From assembly GCA_031763025.1 (NCBI GenBank), contig JASSKH010000001.1:13481659-13545658 (forward strand): a stretch of 64,000 bases of DNA. Direction: 5' to 3'. The first letter of the stretch is position 1. Each line of letters begins with the position of its first letter. This DNA comes from Macrocystis pyrifera. Lineage: Eukaryota > Sar > Phaeophyceae > Laminariales > Laminariaceae. The notes under the pieces are model-generated. The model was not told the origin of the DNA. It made no database searches and saw only the letters and a list, made by a program, of their open reading frames with translations. Below, one piece after another: positions 1-12,302 of the stretch. The translations under genes were made by a program, and so were the position numbers.

Positions 1-344
1 CACACACGGGGGCACCCGCAGCAGCATGCTATTAGTACTAGCACTGGTAGCACTATTATTTGATAGTATGCTCCCCCCCGCACCAAAAATCTCAGATGAT
101 GCCATAAATGAAAGCTATCAGCACAAAATATCTAACGTAGGCCTGTATTCCATCCACGTATATTTCGATGTTAATATTATTATTATTGTTATTGGTACGG
201 TTTTGGGCACTATTTTTTACTATTAACATTATTACCATCCTCATTCTGTTTATTATTGTTAGTAGTAGTAGTAATAATAATAGTAGTAGTATTATTATGA
301 TTAATGCGGTTGTTATTATTGTAGTATTGTTACTATTTTATTGG

Positions 345-520
345 CCCTTTGTTTCTCCCTCCCCCTCGTATTGTAGTCGTAACTCAGATCAACCATTGGG
401 ACACACAGCAGGCTCTCCTCCCCCCCCCACCACCACCGTTCGTGCCTCCACTTTTTTCGCGAGAAAAACATATTATACCAGCCATTGCTTCCCTCGTCGA
501 CTGGCGTCTTGTAGTCCAAT
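345..520 (-). repeat. R200 dispersed repeat, copy 1
   Basis: Reverse complement of the R200 family: AACTCAGATCAACCATTGGG, then a C-rich stretch, TTTTTCGCGAGAAAAAC and CTCGTCGACTGGCGTCT. Lies just beyond the TLDc exon donor of gene A. Confidence 0.7.
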
Positions 521-541
521 TGATGCGGGTCCTACCCTTGC

Positions 542-3500
542 CTGTTGAAAGACATGCCGTCCTCTTCGCTGTTGTAGATCCTCATCCACGGACCCTGCAG
601 GGCCTTGGTCGAGAGCGCCAGCCCGAACAGCTCCGCCGGGTAGGTTTCGAGTAGGAAGGAGGGCTGCTGCGGCCGGGGGGGCGAGAACACGGCCAGCGAC
701 CGCGGCAGGCTCGCCGCCGAGCACGGCAGAGCTTCACGCAACAACAAGCACACACACATAAAATACAAACAAGGGAAGGGGAGGGGGGCAGGAGGAGGCG
801 CGGGGGGGGGGGGTGGCGGGTCAGAACGAGCGGGGCGGATAAGGTAATAGGGACGCAAGAGTCAGCAGGGGGGGGGGGGGGAGTGGGCGGAGGAGCAGGC
901 GTACTCCTTTGTTACTCGCCCTAGTCATATGACCATTGGCCACGCACCCCTTTCGAGACAGAGCTGGGGGGAGGGGGGTGGAAGGGGGGTAAAAAAAGGA
1001 ATACGGGCGGAGCGGGGGGGGGCTAGGTGCGAAGGTTGTGAAAGGTAAGAGACAACGACTATTCGCGCAATCATGTTCTCATTGAATCGCCGAGACGACC
1101 GATAAGTGGAGTAGAGCAGCTTATGGGAGCTGCACGAAAGCGAGGGGGGCACGGGGACAGGATGGGGGCGGGGGGCGGGGGGGTGTACTCATTATCATGC
1201 ATGGCCGTAGGGGTATGGCCATAGCCATAGACCCTCGCATCCCTACAATGCCGGGACGGAGCACGTCGGGTTTTCACCGACCAGGCAGACATTGCTTGCA
1301 ATGCACCAAGCGCGAAGCGAAACGTGAGGTGTTGGGCGAGTCGCATGAAGGTTGAGCTGCATCCTACAAAAAAAACCGCTTTAGAGGCGTATGTTCTAGC
1401 ATGTAGATGGCAGCATCAATGAATGGATCTAATTTCTTGTTTGGCCACTTCCAGAGACAGCAATGGGTTTACCATGTAACTGCCTCGTGGGTGCCTCACC
1501 ATATACTTAGCACACTACGTGATACGATAGACAGGATGGGGGGGGGGGGGAGGAGGAAACCCCGCACCTACGGCCCATCATCCGACCAGGCACCTATCAC
1601 TGCGCAAGAACGTGAAACGGAACGATGAACTAATAGACGCGGGTACCCTCGGCGAAGGGCGGTACGGAGACGGGGGGGGAGAGGGAGGAGGGGGGGGGCT
1701 ACAACTTAGGCTGGCCTTGCGGAAAGCACAGAAAACGAAGGGTGCTCCCAAAGAAATCTGGCCAGTCTACCCAAGGGGTTGGAAAGCACCACACAACGCC
1801 CCTGTCCCGGCATTGCAAGGATGCGAGGGTCTACCGTCATAGGACTACGGGCATGACATTAGTACCCCCCCCCCAATGAGTACACCCCCCCCCCTCCCCT
1901 CGGCCATGCATGAATATGCGTACCCCTCCGCGCCCCCCCGCCCCCCCCCCCCCCCCTCGCGCCCCCCCTAGCCACCCCACGCCCCTCCTCCCCTAAGGGA
2001 CCCACGAGGCAATCACATAGCATAGCCATTGGAACTGGCCACACCAGAAATTAAAGCAATTAATAGATGCTGTCATCCATATGCAAGAAAATCTGTCTCT
2101 AAAGTGGTTGTCAGTAGGATGCAGCTCGCCCTCCGTGTGACTCGCTCAACACCTCACGGCGCTTCGCGCTTGGTGCAAGCAATGTCTGCCTGGTCGGTGG
2201 AAACCCGACGCGCTCCGTCTCGGCATTGTAAGGATGGGGGGGGGTCATTGGTCATACCACTACGGCCATGCATCATACGAGTACACCCCACCCCCCGAAC
2301 CCCCTCGCGCCCTCTTTCCTAGCCCCCCAGGCCCCTCCGCCCCTCCCCTCCACCCTAGCTCTCGTAACTCCCCGCGTCCTCCATCTTGCAACATCCACTA
2401 CACACAGCTGCTACGTCCTCGTTTTTGACTCCAGCAATATTGACGTTGCGGCACCAAAAAGCATATTCTCCCACGTCCCCTGGTCCTTCTCTCTACCGCC
2501 CTCTCACCTTTGACTCCCTTAGCCTTGGCGTCGCCGTACAAGAAGCACCTGGTATGCATGAACGTGCTGAGGCAGTGGTGCAGAAGGGGTCCCCTCTCCG
2601 CCATCCACAGCTTCAGACCCTGGCTGGAAACACTTATCTCCCCTCCCCCGCCCCCGCCCCCGCCACCCCCACCGCCTCCGCCGCCTCCAAATCCAACTCC
2701 GCCCTGCGCGGGCCCTCTGCCCCCCTCCGACTCGAGGTGGTTCGCGACGCTCTTCGCCAACTTTTGACCGCAAAATTTCCCACCAAGACCGCCACCACCA
2801 CCACCAGCTCCGGACGCGGTTGTGGTTGCTGTTGTTGCTGCTGCTGCTGCATCATCGCCGTCGGCAGTGGTGTCATCTTCGTTTTCTTCGGGCGGGGGGG
2901 TTCGCCATGCCGCGACGCTGCAAAGATAAGCCACCTCGAACAGCCGCCCAAGCTTTCGATCGATACAGAGAGGGGGGAAAGAAAATAAGCGCGGAAAAGC
3001 GGGGGACGCAGGGAATAACATGGAGGAGGAGGCATGTGAAAACGGGGGGCGGGGGGGGGGGGGGGGGGGTACTCGATAGGAGAGATGTACTCGATCTCAT
3101 GCATGGTCGTAGTCGTATGACCGGGGGGGGCGGGTAACGTATCTGGATGCGCAGCTGTAGCGTGGTGCCCGGATACTTCGGAAGCAACACTAAAAGCGCG
3201 CAATCAAGAGGCAGGCCAACAACGAGAGAAAAAACACTTGTGAGAGCATCGATATCAACAACGAACAAACAAACAACAAACAACATCAACAACAAGAGCA
3301 ACAACAGCTAACCAAAAAGTCGCCACACGCACCACGGCCCTCAAACATACTATCATAAAACATGTCACAAAGTACCTCACTACATACCGCCCCGCCTTCC
3401 GCTATCACATCCGCACGACAAGGCCACCACCAGAGACCACCGGCGCTGTCACACGTCGACCGACTGGCACCGATTCGACTACGAATCCGACTACGAATCC

Positions 3501-5192
3501 GACTTCAACTCTGAGTCCGATTTCAATTCCGAATCCGACTCCGACCCCAAATCCGACTCTGAATCCCGAATCCGAATCCAACGCCGAACTCGAGTCTGAA
3601 TCCGGTTCCAAATCCGTCTCCATATCCAATTCCGAATCCCAATCCCAATCCGTCTCCGAATCCAAATCGGAATCGGATTCTCAACTGGACTCCGAATCCT
3701 AGTGCGAATTAAATCCCAAATCCACCCTGGATCCGACTTCGCGATGCACCTCCGGACTCGGCTCTCGATCCAGCACCAATCATAGTTCGAATCCGGCATT
3801 CCATCGTAATCCGATTCAGGCACTAATCCTAATCCGAACCAGAAGCCGAATCCAAATCCGACATCCATCCGAATCCGAATCCGAATCCAGAAGCCACCCT
3901 ACCCTAAATTCAGCACCCATCCGAATGGTGATGTGTTAGATCAAAATGGTAACAAGATACCAGGTACAGCACTATAAATAGGTTTCACGCGGGCCCACGC
4001 ACCCCACGCCTACTTATAATATGGTGTAAGCAGACCAAGCACAAAAGACAATTAACAACACAAAAACGCACAAAAAAGAAACGCCGTACCGCCTCTAGTA
4101 TTGCCGTGCACTTCGTATCATACGACTACTATATACTGTATTGTGGAAGCAGAACAAGTACGTATATACGAGGAAAGGCAATACAAGGCTAAAAAAAAAC
4201 ACAAAAAAAAAAAAAATGTACACCAAGAAAAAAATCGCGATCGAGGCACACACACGGGTCGCAGGCAGTGACATGTTTACGTACGTGCAGGTACGCGTGA
4301 CCAGTTTTCACCTTCGTCTCGTCCATGTCGGCCCCTCCGCCGTCGTTGCAGATGTCGAAGAGGGCCTGGACCATTCCCGCTCGACTGCTCCTACAAGAAG
4401 ACGCCACTGTTTGTTTTTGTTTTTTTTTCCAAGTTTGGTGTTGTTTTGTTTGTATTTTTTTGTGTGTGTGTTTCGTTTTTCGTGTGTGTTTGTTTGGTGT
4501 TATTTCGTTGCGTTTTTAGTTTTTGGTATTTTTTGTGTCGTGTTTTTGCACAATAAACACATTTTCAAAAAAGACATTATACGTACATAATTTTACAGGT
4601 ATTTTAGGTGTTCGGCATTTTTTGTTGGCACGTTGGATGGAGCGTTGTGGTATGTCAAAAAGGCGGGCGAGCGCGCGGGGAAGGAGGGGGGGAAGGGGGG
4701 GAAGGGGTGACCTCCGTGAGCGATCGTGAGGAGGCGGACGATCCAAAACAGAAAAGGGCGCAGTCCGCAGTGCTCCAAGTGCCGCAGCGAAATAGAAAGG
4801 GGTGGGGTGGGGAGGGGTAGGGGAGGGCGGGGAGGGGCGAGATGGGGGGGGGGCAAGGGTAGGTAGGTCTTCAACTTCCGCCGTTGTATTCAAACCGCAT
4901 AAAGTAGGAGAAGGGATATATATCACCCTCGTAGTCATCGAATTTACGATACTTTGCACCCCCTCTGCCCCCCGCTATCCCTCTCCCCCCCCCCCTCCCC
5001 TTGTCGCTGCCCCTCCCTTCCTCCCCCGCTCTGTCTCGAAAAGGACGCGTCGTCAATGGTTAAAGGAGTAAGGCGAGCAACCAGTGACTACGCCCCCCCC
5101 CCCCCCCGCTTCCCCCCCCCCCCCTTCTCCTTTCCCTCCCCCCGACCCCGTCCCCCTTCCCCCGTCCTCCTCCACGTCGTCGCCTCCCCCCG

Positions 5193-5246
<54 letters not shown>

Positions 5247-7343
5247 ACGTTCGTGAGTTTGGCGTGTACTCGCCCGATTCATCCCGACCGTACCCGAGAC
5301 TACATCAACGATAGCATCAACGAAAGTGACGGCCGCTTCGTCGCAGCTCGTATATATATATATATATATAGTGGCAGAAGGCAGTACACACGTGGCCGCT
5401 GTTTCTACAGCGAAAAAAGAAAACATTCAACGATACGCATGGTGCGTACAGAGAGAGGCCTAACGGCTCGAGCTCTTCACTGCCGGAGGTTCGTTTACGG
5501 GCAAAAATAACGAAATACTGCTGTACCTGGTATGTTGCTTTGCCTGGTTGCGTTTCGTTTCAAAGTAGGCCGGAAAACAACAGGTATACACAGATAGCGG
5601 GAGGGGGGGGGGGGGGGGGGGATATAGTATTTCATACCACTTAGGCTGTGAAAAGAACACAGATCACGTGTGGCGTTTGTGATTCGGGGAGAAAAATCGA
5701 AAATCACCCAAAATATTTTCGAGCAGAGTGGTGCATACCAGGTGAAATATGTAGTCCACGGTGGCAAACAACAAATTAGAAAAAAAAAAAAAAAAAAAAC
5801 GAAAAAAAATGCGAAAAAAAAATGCGAAAAACGAAAAACGAAATCAACGAGAGAGAAAAAAAAAAAACGAAACAAATTACTCCTACGCACCACAGGAAGC
5901 TATGCATACGAGCTGGTTCAGGCGAAACGCCCTCAATGCTGTGAGCCACGAACGCGCCGCTTGCAACATCTACGTACTCGAACGTCACGTACTCACCGGC
6001 ATCAAACTGACCGGCATGAACGGCGGAAAGAGGGGTGACATGCTTAAGAGCCGGGTTTTTTTTTTTTTTTAGCTAAAATCGTCGGGCTGGCCTTATATGG
6101 GGGCGAGAACGTACCCCGGCCAACAAGAGAGGCCAGCAACAACAGTCAGGCGTTCCGTAGGAAACAGCGTTTTTTTTTTTTTTTTCCTCGATATCGTTTT
6201 AATCCCCGGAGCGAGCCGGTTCAGGCCCACGCGCGTCTGTCAAACGAACGTTTCACGCAAAGTTTAAGAAGAATTGGCTACGTAGGACCAACTTCAAGTC
6301 CATGTTCAACACCGAAAAGTTGGATATATACCGAAACGAAGCAATTACGGGTAAACGCCGTGCAAGTCGCACTTGTTCTGCAAAAAAAGCCCAAATGTTC
6401 ACGCCGCTTTTGGGAGACACATCCTGAATTTTCGCGCACGTGTTCTGTGAGCCCCGGTGGAGCCGTTGACCAAGGGCGTTTCTTCTTTCTTGCTTTCTCT
6501 CTTTCTTTTTGCCGGGAAGTTGGCATATTCCCCCAAGACCAAAACATCCGAAAACAAGCTATTACGGGGGACCATATTAAATAGGACCTACGGTACACAC
6601 AAAAAACCTATATATTTCCCTATTTTTACTACCATTATTTGGTCCTATTTACTATGGTCCCCCCGTAAAAACAACCACATATCTGACGGGAAAAAAAAAC
6701 AGGCAAAAAAAAACAACAGCAGCAAACGTCCGGTAGTGAGGCAACAAGGGGTTACTACATGACGCGTGCGGAAATATGCAGAAGCTATCTCGCCAAAAAC
6801 GGCGTGTAACTCCCTACTCTCAAGTTTCTAGCTGGATACATACACATACACCTTGAACCAGCCTGCAAAACGAAACAAAACGTCAAAAGCGTACGTACGT
6901 AGTCTTGGGAGAAGCGAAGTGTTTACTGACAAAAAAATCAAGGGAAACACAACCGAGGGAACAAAATCAAGGAAGCAAAATCAAGCAAAAACGCGTAAAA
7001 ACCAAAAACACACAAAAAAAAAAAAACACACACACACACAAACATCAATGAAAAAAAACTCGCGCCGCCCCACCCACCTCCTTCGCGAAACCCTTCGAGC
7101 GTCAACATGTCCCCCTTGGACCCCGCCGAGACCTGCTTCTGGCACTCCAGGAAGAAAGCCAGTAGGCGCTCGGGGAACCAATCAACACCTTCCAGCGCAA
7201 AATGCCGCTTGAACTTAGCCGGGTCCACATGTTTTCCGCCTCCACCGCACAGACTCCTGCAGAGTGAGGGGGGGGGGGGGGGGAGGCAACGTGCACAACG
7301 GCATCACAAACTACCAGTAGCAGCAACAGCTGATGCAGCAGCA

Positions 7344-7379
<36 letters not shown>

Positions 7380-8917
7380 CCCAACTATTTGCTGTGTGTG
7401 CGGTTGTGCAGAGAGCGGCGCACAACGACGATTGACGAACAACGGCAACAGCAACACGCACTCATACTCCCACGTACGTACTGGTACATAGTGCAACTAT
7501 GGCCACAAATATAATCACCGTTTTTATTAGCTATTAATGCACAAACGATCATTATATAGTGGCAAGGGGTGGTATTACGGGGGACCATAGTAAATAGGAC
7601 CAAAATTTGTAGGTAGGAACAGGGAAATATATAGGTTTTTGTGTGTTGGCCGTAGGTCCTATTTACTATGGTCCCCCGTAATAGTGGTTTATGGATCTGA
7701 ATATTTCGTGGCCGAGTGACGGCATACGTAGACAGCAGCACTAGTACAGCAGCAGTACCGCGCCCTCGCGGCATGGTTGGTAAGTTTTATGAGTGTTGGT
7801 GCGTGTAGCTAACTTACTGTTGGCAAGCTATGACGGGTGATGGATGAGGTCGGTGGCCAATGCCTGATGGTTGGTGGGTTGTGGTTCGTGGTTGGTGATC
7901 GATGGTTTCGCGGTTGATAGTCGATGACTAATGGTCGATGGTCGATGGCTTGTGGGTGAGGGTCAGTGGTGTACGGTTGGTGGCTGATGGTTAGACGATT
8001 GTGGGTGATCGCTAGACGATGGCGATTGATGGATGATGGTTGGTGGTCGATGGTGCCGCCACGACGGGTGATGGCTATATGCCATGGATGGTTGATGTTC
8101 TATGGGTCACGGATACATGGTTGGTGGCTGGTGGTTGATGGGGGTTAGGGACCATGGTTGATGGATGGTGCCTGATGGCCGATGCTCACACGAAGATGGA
8201 TGAATGGTTAACCAGCAGTGGCTGATGGTTAATGGCTTGCGTCTGATGGGCGATGAATCACGGTTGATAGTGGATGGTTCATGGTTCATGGTTGGTGGTG
8301 GCTGATGGGTATCAAGGTTGCTGTTCTATGGTCAATGGTTGGTGGTTAATGGCTGGTGGATCATGCATGGTTGGTGGCCGATGGTTGATGGTTCATGTAT
8401 ATTGGATTATTAGACGCGGGTCAACGAGGGAAGAAGTGACTGACGTCTTCCCGCGACAGCGATAAAAGTGAAGGTACGAGCCGTAGTAGAGAGGGGGAAG
8501 GACAGCCTGCTATGTGCCCCAATGGTTGATCTGAGTTACGACTACTCATAGGAGGGAGAGAGAAAAGAAGGGCGAACAGAATAAATATATATATATAAAA
8601 ATATGTATACTTTTTAATAGTATATGCATGGTGTGCGTTGGCTGATGGTTGATGGGTGTAAGGATGGTGGACGATAGTTGTTTGATGGTTGATTGATGGC
8701 CGATGGTGTATCGACGATGGCTGATGGCTGATAGGTCAACGGTCGATGGTTAGACGATGATGGGTGATGGTTAGACGACGATGGATGATGGGCGGCGGTT
8801 GATGGTTGACGGTCAACGGTCTGTGAACGATGGACAGTGGATCATGGGCGACGTTTGATGTTTGATGGTCGATAGCGTATGGATGATGGATGGCGGATCA
8901 TGGTTGGTTGGGGAGCA

Positions 8918-8949
<32 letters not shown>

Positions 8950-10262
8950 AGGCCACCATGGATAGTAGTAGAGTGCCGTGCTTTGTGAGGATGCTTGGCT
9001 CTATAAATATATCCAACCGCGCCAAAGGACAAACGATGCGGACTGCCGGTTGCAAGGAGCTACGGCGATGCTGATGTCGCACCACGTATATGAGTTTCAA
9101 CCCCTTGCCGCCATTGCTACTTACAAGTAGCTGCTGCAATTACGCTGCTGTTGCTGCTGCTTTTTTAAGTGGCGTGCTATCATTGCTGCTGTAAAAGCTT
9201 CTGCTGTCGCTGCTGCCACGAAGACCGCTGCAGCTGCTATTGAGCCGCTGTTACCTACTGACGTATCTTGCCTACTGCTGTCTATTCTGCTACTCCTACT
9301 GCTCCTGCCGCTCCTATTGCTGCTGTTCCTGCTACGAGTACATGCTGCAGATACCATTGATAGTATTCGAAGTATATTGCTGCTGCCGCCGCTATCACTG
9401 CTGCTTCATTGAACCCAATTTTGTTGCCGCTGCTGCCCCTTCTCGTCAGTGATGCCGGATGACGTAACTACGTGCTTACGGCTGGGTAATTCTAGCCGTA
9501 AACATTTGGTCTGGGCTGCCGAAACTACGTAGCGCCTCATGTTCCCTAGGAATAAAAGCCATACATTTCTATAGGAAACCCCTGCATTTTTTGCTCCCCT
9601 CGCTGACCTAACCCCCCAAGACCTGCGAAAACGTCTCCTGGAGCTGCCGGCGGACGAGTACAGCAGTGTCGTCGCGGCGCTACAGCACGAAGCTGAACAA
9701 TAAATCATTTTGGGTTACAAAGCTCGCAAAAACACTTGCACACATTTGGGCGTGCCTTTCGGTCCCTTCTAATGTAATTTCATGTGGTTTTGTCTGGTCT
9801 CCAAAACGGGACTGAAGTACTAAAAGGGTTTAAGGCCCTCCTGTTCTTGCGGGAATTGCCCGAAAACAGCCCACTAATCTGATTTTTGCCGTAGCGCGCA
9901 AAAAGTGTGCTTTTTTTTCGGTAATCCGACATCACTCTATTCTGTGTTGTTACCGTAGTTGAGGTGCTGCCGCTGCTGCTCCTAGTGACGGTACTATCTG
10001 TCGCTGTCTCCCAGCAGCGCTCCTCAAATTGCAATCGAAGCGATGGCACGCACGCACCGGTTCAAGGACCGCAACGCGCCGCAAGCGGGAGGGAAAACAC
10101 GAGGCAATCGCCGCGGTGGAGCCCAAACGCGTCCCCGCGGAGGGGAGCTGACCACGTGCTCGACACTTCGCTTGAGGGTCACTGCTGCTGTGTGCGATAC
10201 GTCTCATCGGTAGGATGCTAGAGCTGCTACTACTGATAGAGCAATCGCCATGGTAAGCAGCT

Positions 10263-10295
<33 letters not shown>

Positions 10296-12302
10296 GCAGC
10301 AGCAGCAAACAACAGCGGCAGCAGCAGCAACAGCAACAGCAGCAGCAGCAGCAGCGTATCATACCGTACTTAGGTACAGGTCACCAAAACCGAAATACTT
10401 TGGGCGAGGCAGACAACCAGGGAGGGAAAACCTTGGCCCGTTAATACACCGACCGTCATATTATGAAGGCTCACTCACTTAGCTCGTGGGGGGGACGAGG
10501 GGGGGGACAAAAATAATAGACCCCCTTCAAACGAGTACTACTAACATTAACACGAGCATCTTCCTGGTACTCCTGGCACGCTGGTACATACTGGTACGTA
10601 TGATACGAGTGCAAAGTACGTACGAGTACGTATAAAATGATGCCTGGTATACCAGGTACGTACGTAACTGATTTGTATTCGGGTTTCTTTGGATTTATCA
10701 TTTGCCACCTCGAGTCTCGAGTCTCAAGTCTCGTGCCTCGAGCGACGGCGACGGGCGTCTCGAAACTACAGCAGCAGCAGCAGCAGCAGCAGTAAGCGAC
10801 GAGTAGGACACGAAGATAAAGCTAACTCACACCCGAGTAAAACGTAAGCTACTGATGGTATTCATAGTGCGAACTCACTTATAAAGTAGCTGCAGCTGAC
10901 CGAACTCGTCGAAGGAGAACGGACCGAGAGCGGCCGAGCCTTTTTTCTCCAGGGCTGCCTGCAGCTTTTCTTGCTGTTTTCGGGTCGACGAAGCATCATC
11001 GCCGTCAACACCATCGTCGTCGCCCTTGCTAGTAATGGACGAGCTGGAGCCTTTGGTCGATAGCACGGAGGCGGCGGAGGGCTTCCTGGCGAAAGACGCC
11101 TTCTTCGCGATAGATTTCCACATCGTCGTGCCCGCGTGCCAGCTTATTTGCCGAGGACGATGGGTGATAGAGCTTGCTGCTGGCTTGGTCGTTCGGGGGC
11201 GACTTTTGACGTGTTCTACTTGTATAAGTCGATGACTTGCTTGTTGATAAATCAATGAGTAGGCGATGATCGATGACTTCGTCCTTGTGGGTAGGTTGTG
11301 TTTTGATGACTTGTTGGCTGACTTTGACGATTGATGAATGACGTTTGATGATGACTTGTGTTGACCGTTCCGCTTTTTTTTGGTGATTGCTTTTGTTCTC
11401 GACGATACAGCACCCGACCGTCGGGAGGGGGGGGGCACCGCACAGACAGACAGCAGCTGCTAGCAGTTGAGCGCACGCGAGGGACACGGCGATGCTGCCC
11501 AAAATACGCCCTTCGTGCACCCGGAAATAGAGAGGCGCGGGGTTGCTTCTTTGTGTCGAGCTAGCTGCACATGAACGGTAGTTTAGATCACCAACACCCC
11601 TGCCGAGTATCGCCCGCGAATATCAGTACAAGAACCTTACGCAGCGACGGTCGCTCAGGGCCGATGGCCGATGACATGACCCAGCTGTCAAGGTCAAGAC
11701 TCGAGACCTCTAATGTTAATAGTTGATGTTTTGATCTTTCTGCGTGCGCCCATCGTTGTGTTTGAAACTTCAAAAGTTTGGAATTTTGATGGAGGGGAGG
11801 TTCTTCGCGTTTCATCGTTTCATCATGAATCTTCGTTTTCTTCGATACCATGTGTAGATGTATCTATCAGCTCATATGCAAGCACTGACAAGACAGAAGA
11901 GAATGATGAGAACACACGTTGGCTGTTGGTGCTGCTGCTGCTGTCCCACAGCAACACACCACCTGCCACACCATGCATGGAAGGCGTGCGTGCAGAGTCT
12001 TATAATCGTGGGAGAATCATAGCACAGGGGTCTGCAGCATGCATAACAAGCAGTATGTACGTACGCGCTACAGAAGTCAGTTTCGATCTATAAACTACAG
12101 CAGCAGTAGTGCCTGCTGTTTTTGATTGGCAGAGTTTTACTCACCCGAACAGCTGGTGCAGTTGGCCAAACTCGTCGAAAGAAAACGGTCCTAGCGCAGC
12201 CGAGCCGTTTCTCTCCACGCTGCCCATGCGCGATGGCTGCGTCCCATCCTGGCCTCCGGAAGACGAAGAAGAAGATCCCAGCGACGACCAAGGCGTGCCC
12301 AT
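542..12302 (-). CDS. Gene A: EF-hand-like / TLDc domain protein (MEAK7/RTC5 type), 3' part off the left edge
   Basis: Exons on the minus strand, 5' to 3': alternative first exons 12302-12145 and 11123-10879; 7256-7078; 4390-4312; about 2760-2690; 2623 (or 2619)-2549; 709 (or 731)-542. Both first exons end in phase 2 and fit the 7256 acceptor, giving LHQLFGSLCGGGGKHVDPA or the alternative LLYKSLCGGGG. Exon 7256 (KFKRHFALEGVDWFPE, then GDMLTLEGFRE) and exon 4390 (ALFDICNDGGGADMDETK) resemble degenerate EF-hands. The exon near 2.6 kb (GLKLWMAERGPLLHHCLS) matches the W-containing linker ahead of the TLDc domain in MEAK7. The last visible exon ends WMRIYNSEEDGMSFNR, the start of a TLDc domain; the rest lies outside the window. 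TLDc proteins act in lysosomal/TOR signalling, V-ATPase regulation and oxidative-stress resistance. MGTPW at the 12302 start could be N-myristoylated. The exon between 7.1 and 4.4 kb is not settled, because phases do not join directly, so at least one exon is missing here. Confidence 0.72.
903..965 (-). mobile_element. LINE 3' end
   Basis: GTACTCCTTTGTTACTCGCC and TTTCGAGACAGAGC, reverse of the LINE terminus. Confidence 0.55.
1163..1535 (-). mobile_element. SINE-like element (S1) with poly(C) tail
   Basis: Read on minus, it runs from CCTCGTGG-type 5' sequence through GGAAGTGGCC, GATGCAGCTC, GGTCGGTGAAAACCCGACGT and CCGTCCCGGCATTGTAGGGA to GCATGATAATGAGTAC and a C run. Confidence 0.78.
1778..1892 (+). 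mobile_element. SINE-like element (S2), 3' part
   Basis: GTCCCGGCATTGCAAGGATG to TTAGTAC plus C run, then a second AATGAGTACAC plus C run. Confidence 0.65.
1994..2296 (+). mobile_element. SINE-like element (S3)
   Basis: Starts near GGGACCCACGAGGCAATCAC and runs to ATACGAGTACACCCCACCCC. A G run has expanded within the GGGATGCGAGGG segment. Confidence 0.75.
3044..3122 (-). mobile_element. SINE-like element (S4), 3' end only
   Basis: G run, then GTACTCGATAGGAGAGATGT and CTCGATCTCATGCATGG, the reverse of the family 3' end. Confidence 0.65.
3475..3900. repeat. Degenerate GAATCC hexamer array
   Basis: About 425 bp of TCCGAATCCGA-type units. The open frames across it on both strands are low-complexity and not genes. 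Intron of gene A. Confidence 0.85.
5025..5110 (+). mobile_element. LINE 3' end
   Basis: TCTCGAAAAGGACGCGTCGT, GGCGAGCAACCAGTGACTAC, then C run. Confidence 0.6.
5891..6006 (-). other. Possible extra exon of gene A
   Basis: Open frame FDAGEYVTFEYVDVASGAF and onward, between a CAG acceptor and a GTGCGT donor. It looks protein-like and lies in the gap where gene A lacks an exon. Its entry phase does not fit the donor at 7078, and a strong GTGAGT lies inside it. Could be chance. Confidence 0.2.
6562..6668 (-). mobile_element. MITE-1 copy
   Basis: Palindromic element. Termini TTACGGGGGACCATA and CTATGGTCCCCCCGTAA. The interior matches the family in reverse. Confidence 0.85.
7574..7683 (+). mobile_element. 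MITE-1 copy, near-perfect inverted repeats
   Basis: TTACGGGGGACCATAGTAAA at the left, mirrored at the right, flanked by TA on both sides. Good reference copy for the TA target duplication. Confidence 0.9.
7800..8920. repeat. TGATGGT minisatellite, split by an R200 copy
   Basis: Degenerate units of TGGTTGATGG / TGGTCGATGG from about 7800 to 8408 and from about 8625 to 8910. The gap is R200 copy 2 plus an AT stretch. Confidence 0.85.
8409..8585 (+). repeat. R200 dispersed repeat, copy 2 (inside a minisatellite)
   Basis: TTAGACGCGGGTCAACGAGG at the start, CCCAATGGTTGATCTGAGTT in the middle, and a GA-rich end. It splits the TGATGGT minisatellite in two. Confidence 0.75.
9580..9702 (+). other. 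Possible terminal exon of an unidentified plus-strand gene or fragment
   Basis: Inside a gene A intron, on the opposite strand. The frame reads PLADLTPQDLRKRLLELPAD and continues EYSSVVAALQHEAEQ to a TAA. An AATAAA overlaps the stop region (AACAATAAATC). Codon choice resembles the real exons and an AG acceptor lies just upstream (CTATAG). I do not recognise the family and see no partner exons. It may be a retained fragment of a gene or a nested gene. Confidence 0.3.
9783..9838. mobile_element. P95 palindromic element, right half only
   Basis: TCCAAAACGGGACTGAAGTA and CTAAAAGGGTTT match the right arm of the family. Confidence 0.55.
10258..10360. repeat. CAG triplet array
   Basis: About 100 bp of CAGCAG with CAA interruptions. 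Other CAG/CTG runs occur at 7320-7380, 10770-10790, 24745-24800, 51297-51330 and 60157-60187. Confidence 0.85.
10879..11123 (-). CDS. Gene A alternative first exon 1b
   Basis: Starts MWKSIAKKASFARKPS, then a Ser/Asp-rich acidic stretch, and ends KKGSAALGPFSFDEFGQL-QLLY before an AAGTGAGT donor. The phase is the same as exon 1a, so either can splice to 7256. The open frame extends upstream of this ATG, so exon 1b could instead be an internal exon. Confidence 0.65.
12145..12302 (-). CDS. Gene A alternative first exon 1a
   Basis: Opens with an ATG giving MGTPWSSLG, followed by a Ser/Gly-rich stretch, and ends GSAALGPFSFDEFGQLHQLF before a GGTGAGTA donor. It ends in phase 2. Its last 22 residues are nearly the same as the end of exon 1b, 1.2 kb downstream in the gene. 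The N-terminal Gly is a possible myristoylation site. Confidence 0.7.

Noticed and set aside
2500-3300. Long Gly/Pro-rich frames on both strands
   Set aside because: Most of the length is C-rich repeat; only the short parts matching the gene A exons (about 2760-2690 and 2623-2549) were kept.
10250-10444. Gln/Ser-rich frame over the CAG array
   Set aside because: Triplet repeat with no flanking domain or splice support; the other strand is equally open as poly-Ala/Leu.
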